Notes: a model not told the origin generated them from the letters alone. A stretch of DNA of 64,000 nt from Myxococcota bacterium (GCA_024278455.1 JAJRTE010000231.1:22096-86095), one strand, 5' to 3'. Shown: positions 17,403 to 26,881, counted from the first letter of the stretch. Translations and numbers: made by a program.

Positions 17403-18923
17403 ATGGTGAAATCTCCTCTGAAGGCTGTTGGTACTCGCGTCGCCCTTTGGGGTATCGCCGCCCTGGTGTTGGTCTCTGTTCGCTGGGCCCATCCGGTCGA
17501 CGCACAAGAGAACCGGGCGACCACATCCGGCGGCTCCAAGCAGATCACCCTGGTCGTCGGGCAGCAGAAGATAATCAAAACACCATACAAGATTGGCGAC
17601 ATATCGGTCGGGAATTCCCGGGTGATCGCGGTGACGCCATTTCGTGAGCGGCGGGAGATCTTGTTGCAGGGTCTCCGTCCCGGAACCGGCTCGTTGTTGA
17701 TCATGGATACGCGACAAAACCACCGGGACAACTACGAGATCCAGGTGCTCTCGGAGGACCTGCAACGTACCGTCAACAATATCGAGGCGATGCTGAGCGA
17801 CGTCGAGGGACTTCGCTTCCGCGTGGTCGGGAACCAGGTAGTGATAGAAGGGGAGGTCTATCTCGAGGAGGAAATCCGGCGGGTGGAGGCCATCGCTGCC
17901 AAGAATCCCAACGTGACAGCCATGGTCAGCCTCTCCCCCGTCACCCAGCGTATCCTCGCCAATACCATCGAGAAGGAGATCGGGCGGCCGGACATCAAGG
18001 CAAGGCCTCTCCGCAACCAGATACTGCTCGAGGGCATCGTCTATTCAGAGACAGCGAAGGTTCGTGCCGAGGCGATTGCCCGGGCCTACTATGGCAACAT
18101 CGTGAACGTGCTCGAGGTGCGTAAATCCGAGCGGCCACCGTCCCGTGACAAGACCATCGTGCTGATAGCGCACTATGTCAACCTGTCCAAGTCCCTCCTG
18201 AACAGTTGGGGTATCCAGTGGACACCTCTCTTCGTCGGTGGCACGTCCAGTTCCGGCTCCAGCGGATCCTCCGCCGCAGGCGCTTCTGCCGTCGACGCCG
18301 AGATCTATGCAGAGTATGACATCACGAACAACAAGTTGACGTTCTCCCCCGTGGAACTCACGTCGACCGCTGCCGTGCTGCTTCCCAACATACAGAAAGC
18401 CAAGTCGTCCGGGTATGTGCGCGTCATCGAGAACCCGACCGTCTCGGTAAAGAGTGGGGAACCGGTGAAGATGTTTGCCGGCATGCAGTATCCGTATCCG
18501 GTCTACAGCAGTATGGGGATGACGCTCGAATGGAAGGACATCGGTGTCACGCTCGAGGCGACGCCCTATGCCCAGGGTGACAGTGTGGACATGCAGTTGA
18601 AAATCGAAGTCACCGACCTTGGACAGATCTCCAATTCCAACGGCGATCCCGCGATCGACACCAACCGGATCGAGACCCGGCAGTTCTGCAAGGCGGGAGA
18701 ATCGATCGTTATCGGGGGACTGTCACGGTTGTCTGATTCCGTTGTCTACAATCGTCCACCCCCTGCCGCACCGGGGGCGTTGGTTCAGCTCTTCAAGTCG
18801 AAAGAGTACAACAAGGCCAAGAGTCAGTTCCTGGTTTTCATTACGCCGCAGATCCACGAGACCTCGTCCACTGCGAACAGGGAAATCCAGGAGAAGTTCA
18901 ACTTGAAGGAAGTCAAGCAATAG
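17403..18923 (+). CDS. cpaC: Tad pilus outer-membrane secretin CpaC/RcpA
   Basis: The 506-residue protein forms the outer-membrane channel for the Flp pilus. An N-terminal signal sequence (VALWGIAALVLVSVRWAHP) is followed by the pilus-formation N domain (KIIKTPYKIGDISVGNSRVI), a BON-like region and the secretin core. The core holds VIENPTVSVKSGEPVKMFAG and the C-terminal VFITPQIHE typical of CpaC. A Ser/Gly-rich insert (GTSSSGSSGSSAAG) lies near residue 285. The start ATG 17403 is chosen because GGAG lies just upstream; ATG 17394 is an alternative. No outer-membrane pilotin or CpaD gene is visible in the locus. Confidence 0.9.
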   Translation: MVKSPLKAVGTRVALWGIAALVLVSVRWAHPVDAQENRATTSGGSKQITLVVGQQKIIKTPYKIGDISVGNSRVIAVTPFRERREILLQGLRPGTGSLLIMDTRQNHRDNYEIQVLSEDLQRTVNNIEAMLSDVEGLRFRVVGNQVVIEGEVYLEEEIRRVEAIAAKNPNVTAMVSLSPVTQRILANTIEKEIGRPDIKARPLRNQILLEGIVYSETAKVRAEAIARAYYGNIVNVLEVRKSERPPSRDKTIVLIAHYVNLSKSLLNSWGIQWTPLFVGGTSSSGSSGSSAAGASAVDAEIYAEYDITNNKLTFSPVELTSTAAVLLPNIQKAKSSGYVRVIENPTVSVKSGEPVKMFAGMQYPYPVYSSMGMTLEWKDIGVTLEATPYAQGDSVDMQLKIEVTDLGQISNSNGDPAIDTNRIETRQFCKAGESIVIGGLSRLSDSVVYNRPPPAAPGALVQLFKSKEYNKAKSQFLVFITPQIHETSSTANREIQEKFNLKEVKQ

Positions 18924-19001
18924 TGTTGACGGGCGTGTTGTTCTTCCGCCTCCTTCGGCCCGGTCCGGCCCGCGGGGGCAGCGCGTTCGCCGAGGAACCG
19001 C

Positions 19002-21296
19002 ATGATACGCAATCAACGTCCAGCGCGTCCGGCCGCGACTTCCGTCGCGCGGCAAGGACAGCCTCGCCCGGCCCAGCCGGCTCGAGTCGCTACGCAAGCG
19101 GTGCCTCGAGCCCGGACCATCTCCATCATCGGGGCGAAAGACGGTGTCGGGAAGTCCGTCTTCGCAGCGAATCTCGCCATTTCGTTCCTGCGCGAGACCA
19201 AACGTCGCGTTTTGCTCATCGATTTGGACTGGAGTTTTTGCGGCGATATCAAGAGGCTCCTCGGTCTGCCGGAGGTGAAATCGCTCACGGAGATAGCCCC
19301 ATTCGCCGATCGCCTCGACCCCAGCATTCTTCGTGGCTTCATCACGCCCCATCAATCCGGCATCGGAGTCATGCAGTTGTACAGGGACCGGAACGATCTG
19401 AAACGGTTGTCCCCCGACCTGTTCGCCAAAGTGCTCGATCTTCTGGGCTCGATTTTCGATTTCATTCTGATTGATGGGGGAACCACCATCAATGCCATGG
19501 TGGTCAAGGCGCTCGAGCGATCGACCGTGACCTTCATCATGGCGACGCCGGATCTGCTGGCGCTTCACCAGACCCGGTTGCTGGTGGACAAGCTGCAATC
19601 GCTCCATTTCCCGAAAGAGATCTTGAAGGTCATTCTCAACTGTTTCGAGCCACGTAGCCCGGTGACGCTGGAGATAGTGACTCAGACGCTTCAGCGCCAG
19701 GTTTTGACGACTGTCATTCGGGACGACGCAATCGTTCGCGATGCGATGCTGGCCGCAGTGCCTTTTGTTCTCGCGCAGCCTCGAGCGAGCTTGACGCGAA
19801 ACTATGACGACTTCGTGAGGAATCTCATCGAGAGGCGGATCCTTGACGCGCTCCAGGGCGTTCGGAAGCCCTTGGGAGTGAGCCTGGGGACGGATGAGGA
19901 TCTGGGAGAGTCCGCCGAGGGCGGTGCCGCGTTCGTGGCTGATGCTCAGAAGGAGATGAAGAGCTGGCTGGAGGGTCGTGCCAAGCGCCGTGCCGGGCGA
20001 GGCCGGGAGATGGACGCCAGGACCACGCTCAAGCTCCTCATTCATAAGCGACTGCTCGAGGTGCTCGATCTCAAGAAGCTCGATGCCGAACTCAAGAACC
20101 ACGACGAGAAGGAGCGCATTCTCAGGGAGAGGACGGAGCGGGCCATCGTCCAGATTCTCGACCAGGAAGGGAGCCACATCACCTCGAGGGAGGAGCGCGG
20201 CCGCATCGTCAAGGAAGTGCTCGATGAAGCCCTTGGGCTCGGGCCGCTCGAGGATCTGCTCAACGATCCGACGGTCACCGAAGTGATGGTGAACGGGCGG
20301 GACCGGGTGTTCGTGGAGCGTGCCGGCAAGCTGCAGTTGACCGATATCACGTTCACCGACGACACGCAGCTTCTTGCCGTTATCGAGCGTATCGTGGCGC
20401 CGCTGGGCCGTCGGATCGACGAGAAGTCTCCCATGGTGGATGCCAGGTTGAAGGATGGGTCACGAGTCAACGCCATCATCCCGCCCCTGGCCATCGATGG
20501 TGCCGCGCTGACCATTCGGAAATTCTCCAAGGACCCGCTGGGATACAAAGATCTCATCAGGTTCGGGTCCATGACCGATGATATCGCGGATTTTCTCAGG
20601 GCGTGTATCGAGGCACGTCTGAACGTGATTATCTCCGGTGGAACCGGATCCGGAAAAACGACCTTGTTGAACGTCTTGTCGTCGTTCATTCCGCCTGACG
20701 AGCGTATCGTGACGGTCGAAGACTCCGCGGAACTGCAGCTTTCCCAGCCCCACATCGTGCGGCTGGAGACGCGACCTCCCAACATCGAGGGCGTGGGAGA
20801 GATCACGATTCGCGACCTGGTGAGAAACTGCCTGAGGATGAGACCTGACCGTATCGTGGTCGGCGAGTGTCGTGGAGGTGAAGCGCTCGACATGTTGCAG
20901 GCGATGAACACGGGGCATGATGGATCTCTGACGACGATTCATGCCAACAGCCCGCGGGATGCCCTTTCCCGGCTGGAGACGTTGATCATGTTCGCCGGCC
21001 TCGAGTTGCCATCCAAGGCGATTCGCGAGCAGATCGCCAGTGCGATCAACATCATCGTCCAACAAGGTAGGCTGGCGGATGGGAGCCGGAAGATCGTGAA
21101 GATCAGCGAAGTCACGGGGCTGGAGGGGCAAACCATCACGTTGCAGGACATATTCCTGTTCAGACAGACTGGCGTGGACAAGAATCGCCGGGTCATCGGG
21201 AAGTTCGTTCCGACAGGCTTCATTCCCAAATTCGTCGAAGGCCTCACCGCCAAGGGAATTACGATTCCCAAGGGGCTCTTCAGACAACAGTTGTAG
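19002..21296 (+). CDS. Fused TadZ (MinD-like) and TadA/CpaF secretion ATPase
   Basis: The 764-residue chain joins two proteins normally encoded separately. Residues about 36-300 are a MinD/ParA-like TadZ/CpaE ATPase with a deviant Walker A, GAKDGVGKS at 44-52, and LLIDLDWSFCGD. A charged linker around residues 310-350 leads to a complete TadA/CpaF type II/IV secretion ATPase. Its N-domain is marked by LGPLEDLLNDPTVTEVMVNG, Walker A by GGTGSGKT at 546-553, and the Walker B region by RPDRIVVGECRGGEALDML, with the His-box LTTIHANSP. TadZ localises the apparatus and TadA powers pilus assembly. There is no receiver domain before TadZ. A CGAGGA site precedes ATG 19002. tadB follows eight bases later. 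Confidence 0.9.
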   Translation: MIRNQRPARPAATSVARQGQPRPAQPARVATQAVPRARTISIIGAKDGVGKSVFAANLAISFLRETKRRVLLIDLDWSFCGDIKRLLGLPEVKSLTEIAPFADRLDPSILRGFITPHQSGIGVMQLYRDRNDLKRLSPDLFAKVLDLLGSIFDFILIDGGTTINAMVVKALERSTVTFIMATPDLLALHQTRLLVDKLQSLHFPKEILKVILNCFEPRSPVTLEIVTQTLQRQVLTTVIRDDAIVRDAMLAAVPFVLAQPRASLTRNYDDFVRNLIERRILDALQGVRKPLGVSLGTDEDLGESAEGGAAFVADAQKEMKSWLEGRAKRRAGRGREMDARTTLKLLIHKRLLEVLDLKKLDAELKNHDEKERILRERTERAIVQILDQEGSHITSREERGRIVKEVLDEALGLGPLEDLLNDPTVTEVMVNGRDRVFVERAGKLQLTDITFTDDTQLLAVIERIVAPLGRRIDEKSPMVDARLKDGSRVNAIIPPLAIDGAALTIRKFSKDPLGYKDLIRFGSMTDDIADFLRACIEARLNVIISGGTGSGKTTLLNVLSSFIPPDERIVTVEDSAELQLSQPHIVRLETRPPNIEGVGEITIRDLVRNCLRMRPDRIVVGECRGGEALDMLQAMNTGHDGSLTTIHANSPRDALSRLETLIMFAGLELPSKAIREQIASAINIIVQQGRLADGSRKIVKISEVTGLEGQTITLQDIFLFRQTGVDKNRRVIGKFVPTGFIPKFVEGLTAKGITIPKGLFRQQL

Positions 21297-21304
21297 GAGG
21301 CAAG

Positions 21305-22198
21305 ATGTCCTCGTTCGTGCTGTGGTTGGGGGGCTTGCTGTGTACCGCGATGGCCGTGTTCGTGTTTTTCTTCACCGTCTACGAGTCCATGGTGGATGCC
21401 GCCCGGCTGAAGATCGATGCCTATTCGGACTACGTTCGCGAGCAGTTCGACAGCATGTTCATCGATCTGAGCAAGAAGCGGTGCGTGGCGGTGATCCTCG
21501 TTTCCGTTGGAATCTCGGCCTTGATTCCGCTTCTGACCCTTTCTGGCAAGAGCTATACGTGGGGCTGGAACTTGCTCCGGGTCTTGCTCGTGGTCGGGTT
21601 CGGGTATGTCGGGTGGAGAACGCCCCGGACGATCCTCCGAATCATGTGGAACCGCAGGGTGGCCAAGTTCGATGAGCAGATGCTCGACGCTTTGACCCTG
21701 ATGTCCAATGCCCTCAAGGCCGGACTGTCCTTCATCCAGTCGATGGATACCGTGGTCAAGGAGATGCCCAACCCTATTTCCCAGGAATTCGGGCTCGTCC
21801 TTCGTCATCAGCAACTGGGCGGCGGTGTCAACGAGTCCCTCGAGAGCCTCGAGAAACGGATGGGCTCGGAGGATGTTCGTATCATCGTCACCGCGATCAT
21901 GATCCTGCGAGACACGGGGGGCAATCTGTCCGAAACGTTCGACACCATCGCCTACACGATTCGTGAACGCAAGAAAGTCAAGGGCAAGATCGCGGCGCTC
22001 ACAGCCCAGGGAATCATGCAGGGTATCATCATCTTCTGCATGCCGTTCGTTTTGGGCCTCATCCTCTACGTCATGGACCCGGTACTCATATCGAGATTGT
22101 GGCAGACCGTCCTGGGTGTCATCCTGCTCTGTATCATGCTGCTTTTGCAGGGAATCGGCGGCCTGATCATGAAGAAGGTCGTCACGATCGAAGTCTAG
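21305..22198 (+). CDS. tadB: Tad pilus assembly inner-membrane protein TadB
   Basis: TadB, 297 residues, is the T2SSF-domain partner of TadC in the inner-membrane platform. Hydrophobic segments are visible at the N-terminus (VLWLGGLLCTAMAVFVFFF), around residues 65-100, and twice near the C-terminus (IIIFCMPFVLGLILYVM and TVLGVILLCIMLLLQ). The cytoplasmic domain contains FDEQMLDALTLMSNALKAGL and ILRDTGGNLSETFDTIA, both typical. An AGGAGG site precedes ATG 21305. tadC is expected next, but the following gene is an unrelated NTPase on the opposite strand; tadC lies at 485 instead. Confidence 0.9.
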   Translation: MSSFVLWLGGLLCTAMAVFVFFFTVYESMVDAARLKIDAYSDYVREQFDSMFIDLSKKRCVAVILVSVGISALIPLLTLSGKSYTWGWNLLRVLLVVGFGYVGWRTPRTILRIMWNRRVAKFDEQMLDALTLMSNALKAGLSFIQSMDTVVKEMPNPISQEFGLVLRHQQLGGGVNESLESLEKRMGSEDVRIIVTAIMILRDTGGNLSETFDTIAYTIRERKKVKGKIAALTAQGIMQGIIIFCMPFVLGLILYVMDPVLISRLWQTVLGVILLCIMLLLQGIGGLIMKKVVTIEV

Positions 22199-22311
22199 GG
22201 CGAGAACCGCGTCCCCTTCCCGCAGCATGGAGCCCGGCACGCGACGGCTCTTGTCGGCCCCGCCGCGGTAGCCACACCTGGTCGGCCGGCGTGTACCACG
22301 CCCTCTCGCCG

Positions 22312-24252
22312 TCATGTGGGCGTGTCTGCTCGAGCCATGCTCTCCAGCCTCCTGGAGACCCGTTCCTTCGCACCTTTCAGCACCGCCAGGTCGCCTTGAG
22401 AGCCGGAGGCGTTTTCTTCCCCAGGTGCCTCGGCAGCCAGGGCCAGCCAGGACCGCAGTATCGCCTCGTCTTGCTCGGCTTCGAGCAGTACGTCGAGGGC
22501 GAGTGCGAGGCGGTGTGCGCGTTCGTCATGCAAGGTGGCCCGGCTCTCAGCCGTCTCGGGCCAGATCGCCTCCAGCAGTTGCGACAATGTCCACGAGTAG
22601 CGCCTGACCGCCATTCCCGCCGCCAGCACGATGAGATTGTCCCAGGACGGGTCCGGAATGTGGCAAGCCAGGCGAGACACGCCTTGTTCGATGTCTCCGA
22701 CAATCGGTTCGACAGCGAGGTAGTCGAAGAACGCCGTGTGGGCGAAGGCGTAGCGACCAGCCGCTATCTCCGTGACGAGGCCTGCCTCCAGGGGCGCCTG
22801 CAGGAGCGTCTCCGCATCCACGGTAACGCCGGTGGACCCGCTGCTCCTTTCCACCACGCGACGAATATCGTCCATGTCGAACGTCGTGCCACCGTCGAGC
22901 TTCTTTTGAAGCGCGAGGTAACTGAGTTCGTCGTGGATTTGCTCTCGAAGCGCCCGTTGGGACCGGTCGCTGGCACCCCCCATCTCCCACCTGGAGAGCA
23001 TGGATTCCACGAGGAACTCGAGGATGCGAACACGCACTCGGGGCAATACACCCTGGCGGGCCACCAGCACGCAGAGCGAGAGGAGGTGGAATGGGTGGGA
23101 AGCGATTTCCCGCAACCACGGTGTTCGGTCGACCGCGTGAAGCAGGCCGCTCACGTGTCGCTTCCGGTGTTGTGGCGCGATCAAGGTGAAATAGCGTTCT
23201 GTATATGATGCAATCTGGTCGCGGGAGAACGGCTCGAGCCGCACGGTTTCCCACTCGCCCGGCAACGCACTGGCCAATTCCCGGCCAGCGAGGATCATCG
23301 ACACCCTTGGATAGGCCGTGCGCACGTCCTTGAGCCAGTGCCGGAACCGGCTCGACGCCGTTGCGTCCAGCGCGTCGACGCCGTCCACGAGAAGCTGGAT
23401 CTGCCCGACCGTCGCCCACCCATCGATGCGTTCCGGTTCGTCCCAGGTGACGGCACCGCACGAACTGAGCACCGCACCAAGGCCTGGCGTGTCGTCCTCT
23501 CCAAGCGCTTTCATGACATCCAGTGCGTTGGTGAGAACGGCCAGCGTGGCGCCAACAGGGTTGTCGTCACATGTTCGAGCCCGGGCGAGGGCGAGGGCTG
23601 CCATCGAGACTGACTTGCCCCCGCCGGAAGGGCCGGCGAGGAAACCAGAACTGGCCTCGAGTGACCACTCCATGAGATCGATTCGGCCCCTATGGGTCAT
23701 CACCGTCGGCGGCACGAAAAAGTCATCCAGCGCCCGGACGAATCTCTCGTTGGCCATCGGGTGGAGGGGGCGGTACGCCAGGGTAAGGAGAACCTGCGCA
23801 GCATACCGGCGCCGGGCCTCGAGGTCGAGATCCACGGGAATGACCTCGTCGGAGAGACAGATGCTCAACGAGATGTCGGCGCCACTTTCTGTGAGAAGCG
23901 ACACCAGGGCCTCTCTCGACTCGAGGGGCAGCCAAAGGATCGTAGACCCAGCCGTGTCCGAACAACGGTCGTGGGCGGCGAGGAGGCTGGGGACGAGAGA
24001 TGGAATCGCCTCTGGCGGCAGGCTGTCGAAACCGTGAACCAGCAGGAGAGAAGGACGTTTCGGTAGCAAGGGGGGGCGGTTCGTGAGTTTCCACCAGACC
24101 GCGCCGGTTTCGTCCCGGCATTCTCGGGCGAGTTGGTAGAGTGCGTCGACGGCCCTGTGGGAAGGACCCGTGAGTAGAATCAGGCCCCGTCGGGACCTGT
24201 CGAGGATGACATCAACGACTCGTGCCAATGGTTCTTGTGTATCCGCCGCCAC
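22312..24252 (-). CDS. NACHT-like STAND NTPase
   Basis: The 646-residue protein contains a P-loop NTPase of the NACHT/STAND type. Walker A is LAGPSGGGKS, Walker B is QLLVDGVDALDA, and a sensor-like VSMILAGRELASAL follows, then a helical winged-helix-like region (LEPFSRDQIASYTERYF). The C-terminal 200 residues are helical. The N-terminal 190 residues resemble a degenerate second NTPase fold (LILLTGPSHRAVDAL, SLLLVHGFDSL). I place the start at GTG 24252, six bases after AGAAGGAGTT. The longest frame reaches 24600, but its extra 116 residues look non-coding and overlap the divergent oppD start. STAND proteins act as signal-dependent switches, including in phage defence; no effector or defence partner is seen nearby. 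Confidence 0.7.
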   Translation of the reverse strand: MAADTQEPLARVVDVILDRSRRGLILLTGPSHRAVDALYQLARECRDETGAVWWKLTNRPPLLPKRPSLLLVHGFDSLPPEAIPSLVPSLLAAHDRCSDTAGSTILWLPLESREALVSLLTESGADISLSICLSDEVIPVDLDLEARRRYAAQVLLTLAYRPLHPMANERFVRALDDFFVPPTVMTHRGRIDLMEWSLEASSGFLAGPSGGGKSVSMAALALARARTCDDNPVGATLAVLTNALDVMKALGEDDTPGLGAVLSSCGAVTWDEPERIDGWATVGQIQLLVDGVDALDATASSRFRHWLKDVRTAYPRVSMILAGRELASALPGEWETVRLEPFSRDQIASYTERYFTLIAPQHRKRHVSGLLHAVDRTPWLREIASHPFHLLSLCVLVARQGVLPRVRVRILEFLVESMLSRWEMGGASDRSQRALREQIHDELSYLALQKKLDGGTTFDMDDIRRVVERSSGSTGVTVDAETLLQAPLEAGLVTEIAAGRYAFAHTAFFDYLAVEPIVGDIEQGVSRLACHIPDPSWDNLIVLAAGMAVRRYSWTLSQLLEAIWPETAESRATLHDERAHRLALALDVLLEAEQDEAILRSWLALAAEAPGEENASGSQGDLAVLKGAKERVSRRLESMARADTPT

Positions 24253-24598
24253 AACAACTCCTTCTGCTGCCGTTTCCGCAGGCTGCGATGGACAAGTTCT
24301 CGAGGAGCCGTTCGGCGCCGGCACCCGTGGCGCGAGAATCCAATGGCACCGTGAGAGCCAGGATTCCTTCCCTGTGAATAGCACGGTTTCGTCGTATTGA
24401 CCAGCCTGGGAAGCGCGGGTCGGGGTGAAACCTCGAGGTGGGGCATTGCTCCAAGCTGGGATGAAGATGTGCGGTGCGCCGCCTGTGAAGGCGAGGCGCG
24501 TCTCCGGGTACCCGCGGCACAACCGGAACTTTGGCTTGACCAGCCGGATCTGCCGTGTCAAAGATGGTGCGTGGTGTTCGTCCGCGGAAAGGGAGGTC
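24253..24598. other. Divergent intergenic region between the NACHT-like gene and oppD
   Basis: These 346 bases hold the Shine-Dalgarno sites of both flanking genes at their ends (AGAAGGAG on the minus strand, GGGAGGTC on the plus strand). I see no convincing -35/-10 pair, only an isolated TTGACC at 24536. An open frame crosses the region on the minus strand but lacks family features. Confidence 0.5.
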
Positions 24599-25633
24599 AT
24601 GCTCGAGCCTGCTCCGCTATTGGAAATCGATGACCTGCGGGTCTACTTCAAGACCGATGAGGGAGTCGCCCGGGCCGTCGACGGCGTCGGTCTTCGCGTG
24701 GACAGCGGCAGGTGTCTTGGAGTGGTGGGAGAATCCGGTTGCGGCAAGTCGGTAATGGGCCTGTCCATCTTGGGGTTGGTTCCCGCCCCTCCGGGCTTTG
24801 TCGCGGGGGGCGCCGTGCGCTTTCGTGGGAGAGATTTGTTGTCTCTGCCCAACAGAGAGATGCGTAGGGTTCGTGGCCGCGAGATCGCCATGGTGTTTCA
24901 GGAGCCCATGACCAGTCTCAATCCTGTTCTCAACATCGGCGATCAGATCGTTGAGGCTGTCCTCGCGCATCAGCGCAGGCTGCGCCGCCGGGAGGCCTGG
25001 GAGATGGCCTGTGAGGCGCTTGCTTCTGTCGGGATGGCGTCGCCAGAGATCCGGATGGCCTCCTATCCGCACCACCTATCCGGTGGGATGAAGCAGAGGG
25101 TGATGATTGCCATGGCTCTGGTCGCTCGGCCCGCATTGCTCATCGCAGACGAGCCGACAACGGCATTGGACGTGACGATCCAGGCCCAGATTCTGGAACT
25201 GCTCGAGCGGTTGAGGGCCGAGATGGGGTTGGGCGTCATGTTGATAACCCATGACCTGGCGGTGGTCGCCGAGAACACTGACGACGTCGTCGTGATGTAC
25301 GCGGGAAAACTGGCCGAATGTGCACCCACTTCGAGGCTGTTCGACAACCCCGTACACCCATACACTCGAGGCCTCCTGGCCTCCATTCCCCCGTTGGATG
25401 GCAGTCCCGGGAGGCTGGAGGCCATCCCGGGCATGGTGCCTCGCCCGCACGAGTTTCCGTCCGGTTGTCGTTTCAAGAACCGCTGTCGGTGGGCCGAGGC
25501 CATCTGCGACGAGGAGCCCGTGCTTGCACCAATCGAGGAAGGGCATCTCGTTGCCTGCCACCTCGTGGCCCGGCCGGCGCTCACACGTCGTGATGCGGGA
25601 CAAAATAGGCCGTGCGACACTGGTGCAATCTGA
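24599..25633 (+). CDS. Oligopeptide/dipeptide ABC transporter ATP-binding protein, OppD/DppD type
   Basis: The 344-residue ATPase has Walker A GESGCGKS, the Q-loop [12 protein letters not shown], signature LSGGMKQR, Walker [13 protein letters not shown] and the H-loop ITHDLAVV. The C-terminal oligo_HPY segment ([15 protein letters not shown]) and the cysteine cluster [18 protein letters not shown] are diagnostic of the Opp/Dpp subfamily, and these cysteines often hold an Fe-S cluster. GGGAGGTC precedes ATG 24599. The partner ATPase follows after 48 bases. No permease or substrate-binding protein gene is adjacent, so this pair is an orphan in the window. Confidence 0.92.
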   Translation: MLEPAPLLEIDDLRVYFKTDEGVARAVDGVGLRVDSGRCLGVVGESGCGKSVMGLSILGLVPAPPGFVAGGAVRFRGRDLLSLPNREMRRVRGREIAMVFQEPMTSLNPVLNIGDQIVEAVLAHQRRLRRREAWEMACEALASVGMASPEIRMASYPHHLSGGMKQRVMIAMALVARPALLIADEPTTALDVTIQAQILELLERLRAEMGLGVMLITHDLAVVAENTDDVVVMYAGKLAECAPTSRLFDNPVHPYTRGLLASIPPLDGSPGRLEAIPGMVPRPHEFPSGCRFKNRCRWAEAICDEEPVLAPIEEGHLVACHLVARPALTRRDAGQNRPCDTGAI

Positions 25634-25681
25634 AACGGTGGGGCGGGGCCGTCTTCGGCAGTCGTCCCGAGGTGCCACGTG

Positions 25682-26662
25682 ATGCCCGAACCCGATGTTC
25701 TTCTGGAAGCGGACAGGCTCTGCAAGTACTTCCCCGTCAGGACGGGCATCTTGTCTCGAGATACCGTGGAGGTACGGGCAGTGGACGGTGTTTCCTTCGG
25801 CATTCGCAAGGGGGAATGCCTTGGACTTGTCGGGGAGTCCGGGTGTGGCAAGACGACGGTGGGGCGCGTGGTGCTCGCGCTGTACCGACCCACGTCCGGG
25901 CATGTCTTTTTCAGGGGGCGGGACCTGTTCAAGCTGCCGGCGAAGGAGCTGAGGCGGTTGCGCCGGCGCATTCAGATTGTGTTCCAGGATCCTGTGGGTT
26001 CGCTCAACCCGCGCATGACCGTGCTCGACATCGTGGGGGATGCCATGGAGGTGCACGGACTAGTATCGCGCCAGTCCAAACAGCGCTGTGTGCAGGAGTT
26101 TCTTTCGAAAGTCGGGCTGAATCCGGAGAGCGTATCCAGGTATCCCCACGAATTTTCGGGTGGTCAAAGGCAAAGAATCGGAATCGCTCGAGCACTGGCG
26201 CTGGAGCCGGACCTGGTCGTCTGTGACGAAGCGGTATCGGCACTCGACGTGTCGGTTCGAGCGCAGATCATCAACCTCCTGGCCGATCTCCAGGAACAGA
26301 TGGGACTTACCTATTTGTTCATTTCACACGACCTTTCGATCGTGCGGTATCTCTCTCATCGCGTTTGCGTGATGTATCTCGGTCGAATCGTCGAGCGGGC
26401 ACCGACTTCGCAACTGTTCTCCAATCCGCTGCACCCCTACACTCAGGCGCTGCTGTCGGCCGTCCCGGCGCCTTGCCCCCGGAATACGAGGAAGCGGCTG
26501 CTGGTTTCCGGGGAAGTCCCCTCCCCCATGTTCCCCCCACCGGGGTGTCATTTCCATCCGCGTTGCCCTCGGTGCATGCCGATATGTCGTGAGGTGCCCC
26601 CGGAGGAGATCAAGGCCGCCCCTGGTCACCTGGTGGCCTGTCACCTGCTCGGGGAACCATGA
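25682..26662 (+). CDS. Oligopeptide/dipeptide ABC transporter ATP-binding protein, OppF/DppF type
   Basis: The 326-residue ATPase pairs with the previous one in an Opp/Dpp-type importer. Motifs are Walker [10 protein letters not shown]-loop [13 protein letters not shown], signature FSGGQRQR, Walker [14 protein letters not shown]-loop ISHDLSIV, and the C-terminal [15 protein letters not shown]. The cysteine cluster [15 protein letters not shown] is present. The typical DEPTSALD of Walker B is DEAVSALD here, a common OppF variant. I use ATG 25682; GTG at 25679 is equivalent. The gene ends 219 bases before the small ORF, with an inverted repeat and a sigma-54 promoter in between. Confidence 0.92.
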   Translation: MPEPDVLLEADRLCKYFPVRTGILSRDTVEVRAVDGVSFGIRKGECLGLVGESGCGKTTVGRVVLALYRPTSGHVFFRGRDLFKLPAKELRRLRRRIQIVFQDPVGSLNPRMTVLDIVGDAMEVHGLVSRQSKQRCVQEFLSKVGLNPESVSRYPHEFSGGQRQRIGIARALALEPDLVVCDEAVSALDVSVRAQIINLLADLQEQMGLTYLFISHDLSIVRYLSHRVCVMYLGRIVERAPTSQLFSNPLHPYTQALLSAVPAPCPRNTRKRLLVSGEVPSPMFPPPGCHFHPRCPRCMPICREVPPEEIKAAPGHLVACHLLGEP

Positions 26663-26672
26663 CGCCTGGCGC

Positions 26673-26711
26673 TGTACAAAAATACCGCACACAATACAAA
26701 ATCCTTGTACA
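26673..26711. promoter_or_regulatory. Inverted TGTACAA repeat, possible sigma-54 activator binding site
   Basis: TGTACAA at 26673-26679 is mirrored exactly by TTGTACA at 26705-26711 in a notably AT-rich stretch. A third TGTACAA occurs at 26852-26858, after the promoter. The pair lies about 100-140 bases upstream of the perfect sigma-54 promoter at 26812, the usual distance for an enhancer site of a bacterial enhancer-binding protein. A terminator for the opp genes is less likely because the loop is 25 bases and no T-run follows. Confidence 0.5.
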
Positions 26712-26811
26712 CGCCCGGCCGTTTCGATTGGCACTTGGCGCCGAGGACCCAGCGAACTCCACCATTCCCGCTCACTTCCCGCGTGCAACGAACGAACCGG
26801 AATGCCAGTGG

Positions 26812-26828
26812 TTGGCACGTAACTTGCA
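26812..26828 (+). promoter_or_regulatory. Sigma-54 (RpoN) promoter, full consensus match
   Basis: The sequence TTGGCACGTAACTTGCA matches the TGGCACG-N4-TTGCW consensus at every defined position, with GG (26814-26815) and GC (26826-26827) twelve bases apart. Transcription should begin near 26839. That gives a leader of about 43 bases to the small ORF at 26882. Transcription would need an enhancer-binding activator; one such protein is encoded at 48930 in this window, but no direct link is shown. Confidence 0.8.
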
Positions 26829-26881
26829 ATAGTGGTCGGTGTCTCCTTTTCTGTACAACCCTGGTTGGTCCGAGGTATGCC

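Noticed and set aside
22312..24600. Full 762-residue version of the NACHT-like protein starting at 24600
   Set aside because: The first 116 residues look non-coding and overlap the divergent oppD start; GTG 24252 has a far better ribosome site.
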